Source: Burkholderiales bacterium UBA954
GTDB lineage: Bacteria > Pseudomonadota > Gammaproteobacteria > Burkholderiales > Burkholderiaceae_A
DNA: 7,845 nucleotides
Assembly: GCA_002293155.1 (NCBI GenBank)
Contig: DBCQ01000005.1
Location: 59,503 to 67,347, forward strand
Direction of reading: 5' to 3'
Shown here: positions 7,059 through 7,845 of the stretch, in pieces
How positions within the stretch are numbered: the stretch's first letter is position 1
How the letters are laid out: each line of letters starts with the position of its first letter
Program-made: the position numbers and the translations under genes
The notes under the pieces: generated by a model
Database searches by the model: none
What the model saw: the letters and a program-made list of their open reading frames with translations, nothing else
Told to the model about the DNA's origin: nothing

Positions 7059-7385
7059 ATGCTCAAACATCTTCGGCCTACCTGGGCCCATGCGCGTCGC
7101 GCCTTGCGTACACCGCTCGCTTTACCCCTCCAATCGCGCTCCATCCCACGCGGCCAAGGCATGACCGAATACATTGTTGTTGTGGCGGTTGTAGCAGTTG
7201 CCGCGATTGGTGTTTACAGCATGCTCGGTCAAACAATTCGTAATCAGACTGCTGGTATTGCACAAGAAATCTCAGGAAATGATGCGGGTGCAGCTTTAAA
7301 TGCGGCCTCAAGTTCGGCCGCGTCTGCACGAACGCAGGCCAACGTCCGCAAAGACCTTAAAAACTACAACCAGGATAATCACTAA
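7059..7385 (+). CDS. Flp-like type IVb prepilin
   Basis: A 108-aa small prepilin-like protein. The leader (residues 1-32) is long and basic (seven Arg/Lys), ending in PRG; the sequence then runs QGMTEY followed by about 18 hydrophobic residues (YIVVVAVVAVAAIGVYSML, 38-56). Cleavage after G32 by a TadV/CpaA-type prepilin peptidase would put Glu at +5 and Tyr at +6, exactly the Flp (type IVb) pilin signature, leaving a mature protein of 76 aa. After the helix, GQTIRNQTAGIAQEISG resembles the usual Flp continuation, and an Ala/Ser-rich then Asn/Lys/Asp-rich hydrophilic tail completes it, longer than in classical Flp pilins. The start is supported by TGGAGA 5 nt upstream, which sits in the hairpin described at 7014-7056. 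The TadG-like gene follows after 2 nt. It is likely the shaft subunit of a Tad pilus, or a minor pseudopilin of the same machine. Confidence 0.85.
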   Translation: MLKHLRPTWAHARRALRTPLALPLQSRSIPRGQGMTEYIVVVAVVAVAAIGVYSMLGQTIRNQTAGIAQEISGNDAGAALNAASSSAASARTQANVRKDLKNYNQDNH

Positions 7386-7387
7386 CC

Positions 7388-7845
7388 ATGAGATCGCGTC
7401 CGCAGGGTGCGGTCATGATCATAGGCCTCGCTTTCATCGCGATGGTGGCTGTGTCGTTGTTTTTCTTATCGCAGTCTGCGATTCTCACCAACGACAAGAT
7501 CCGGTCTGGGGCGCTTGCTGATGCGTCGGCTAAGTCTGTTGCAACTTGGTACGCACAGATTCTCAATTATGATGCGTACAGCAATCGAGCGATTGCTGCC
7601 AACGAAATTATGATGGCGCAGGCCGTGACAATCGCGGCATGGACGCAGTATGTTCAGGCGCTCTCATCAAACCTGGGGTCCGTCGCCGCTGTGATCCCGG
7701 CGGTGCAGCCTGTTGCGCAGTGGATTGTGCAGGCCGCCACAGTAAGCCACGAAATGGCCAAAGCGGGAGCATTGATCGAAGTGCCAATTCGCTCTGGCTA
7801 TACACGTGCATTACAAACTAGCCAGCAGATCATGCATACAGCAGC
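7388..7845 (+). CDS. TadG/TadE-like pilus-assembly protein (partial, 3' end off the right edge)
   Basis: An open frame from ATG 7388 continues past the window end; 152 residues are visible. A short basic N-terminus (RSRPQG) precedes one hydrophobic segment (about residues 8-28, starting AVMIIGLAFIAM), the arrangement of TadE/TadG proteins, which carry a single N-terminal anchor resembling a prepilin and a large exported domain. The stretch YDAYSNRAIAANEIMMAQ (about 61-78) resembles a block I recall from proteobacterial Tad-domain proteins of the form Y-T-N-R-A-x-x-A-N-E; this is from memory and was not searched. The rest is rich in Ala, Val, Gln and Ser with no enzyme motif. The gene starts 2 nt after the pilin stop, with AGGA 12 nt upstream, so translational coupling to the pilin is likely. 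Neighbouring Tad secretion genes would be expected beyond the right edge. Confidence 0.75.
   Translation, partial: MRSRPQGAVMIIGLAFIAMVAVSLFFLSQSAILTNDKIRSGALADASAKSVATWYAQILNYDAYSNRAIAANEIMMAQAVTIAAWTQYVQALSSNLGSVAAVIPAVQPVAQWIVQAATVSHEMAKAGALIEVPIRSGYTRALQTSQQIMHTA

Noticed and set aside
1..7845. CRISPR arrays, tRNA/rRNA genes, insertion sequences, phage or toxin-antitoxin genes
   Set aside because: None was seen on either strand: no regularly spaced repeats, no transposase or integrase motifs, no tRNA-like cloverleaf in the few intergenic gaps.

Overview
The window looks like ordinary chromosomal sequence from a betaproteobacterium, most likely of the order Burkholderiales. This is inferred from the clear glutaminyl-tRNA synthetase (typical of beta- and gammaproteobacteria), the moderate G+C content, the E. 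coli-like but distinct PolA, and the Tad/TadG-type genes; I cannot name a genus. There is no tRNA, rRNA, CRISPR array, insertion sequence or phage gene in it. Left part, minus strand: glnS (glutaminyl-tRNA synthetase) is followed 6 bp downstream by a zinc-free NAD(P)H:quinone oxidoreductase-like gene that runs off the left edge. Centre, plus strand: a short divergent region of about 90 bp separates glnS from polA (full-length DNA polymerase I with flap nuclease, intact proofreading and polymerase domains). polA is followed at close spacing by a Tat-exported dienelactone hydrolase-family enzyme and a ZIP-family metal transporter with a histidine-rich loop. These three could be one transcription unit, though their functions are not obviously related. 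Right part, plus strand: a 141-bp gap leads into what looks like the start of a Tad/Flp-type surface-appendage locus. It holds a small Flp-like (type IVb) prepilin with a long basic leader and an unusual Ala/Ser/Asn-rich tail, then, 2 nt later, a TadG-like single-anchor protein cut by the window end. The most unusual signal is directly upstream of the pilin. A two-tier inverted repeat (7014-7056) would fold in the mRNA so that the pilin Shine-Dalgarno sequence is completely paired. Just upstream lie a 9-nt match to the anti-Shine-Dalgarno sequence of 16S rRNA (6993-7001) and a second ATG (7010) whose reading frame passes through the hairpin. A weak GG-N10-GC sigma-54-like element (6960-6973) is placed so that its transcript would carry all of this. 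Together these suggest, but do not prove, post-transcriptional control of pilin synthesis.
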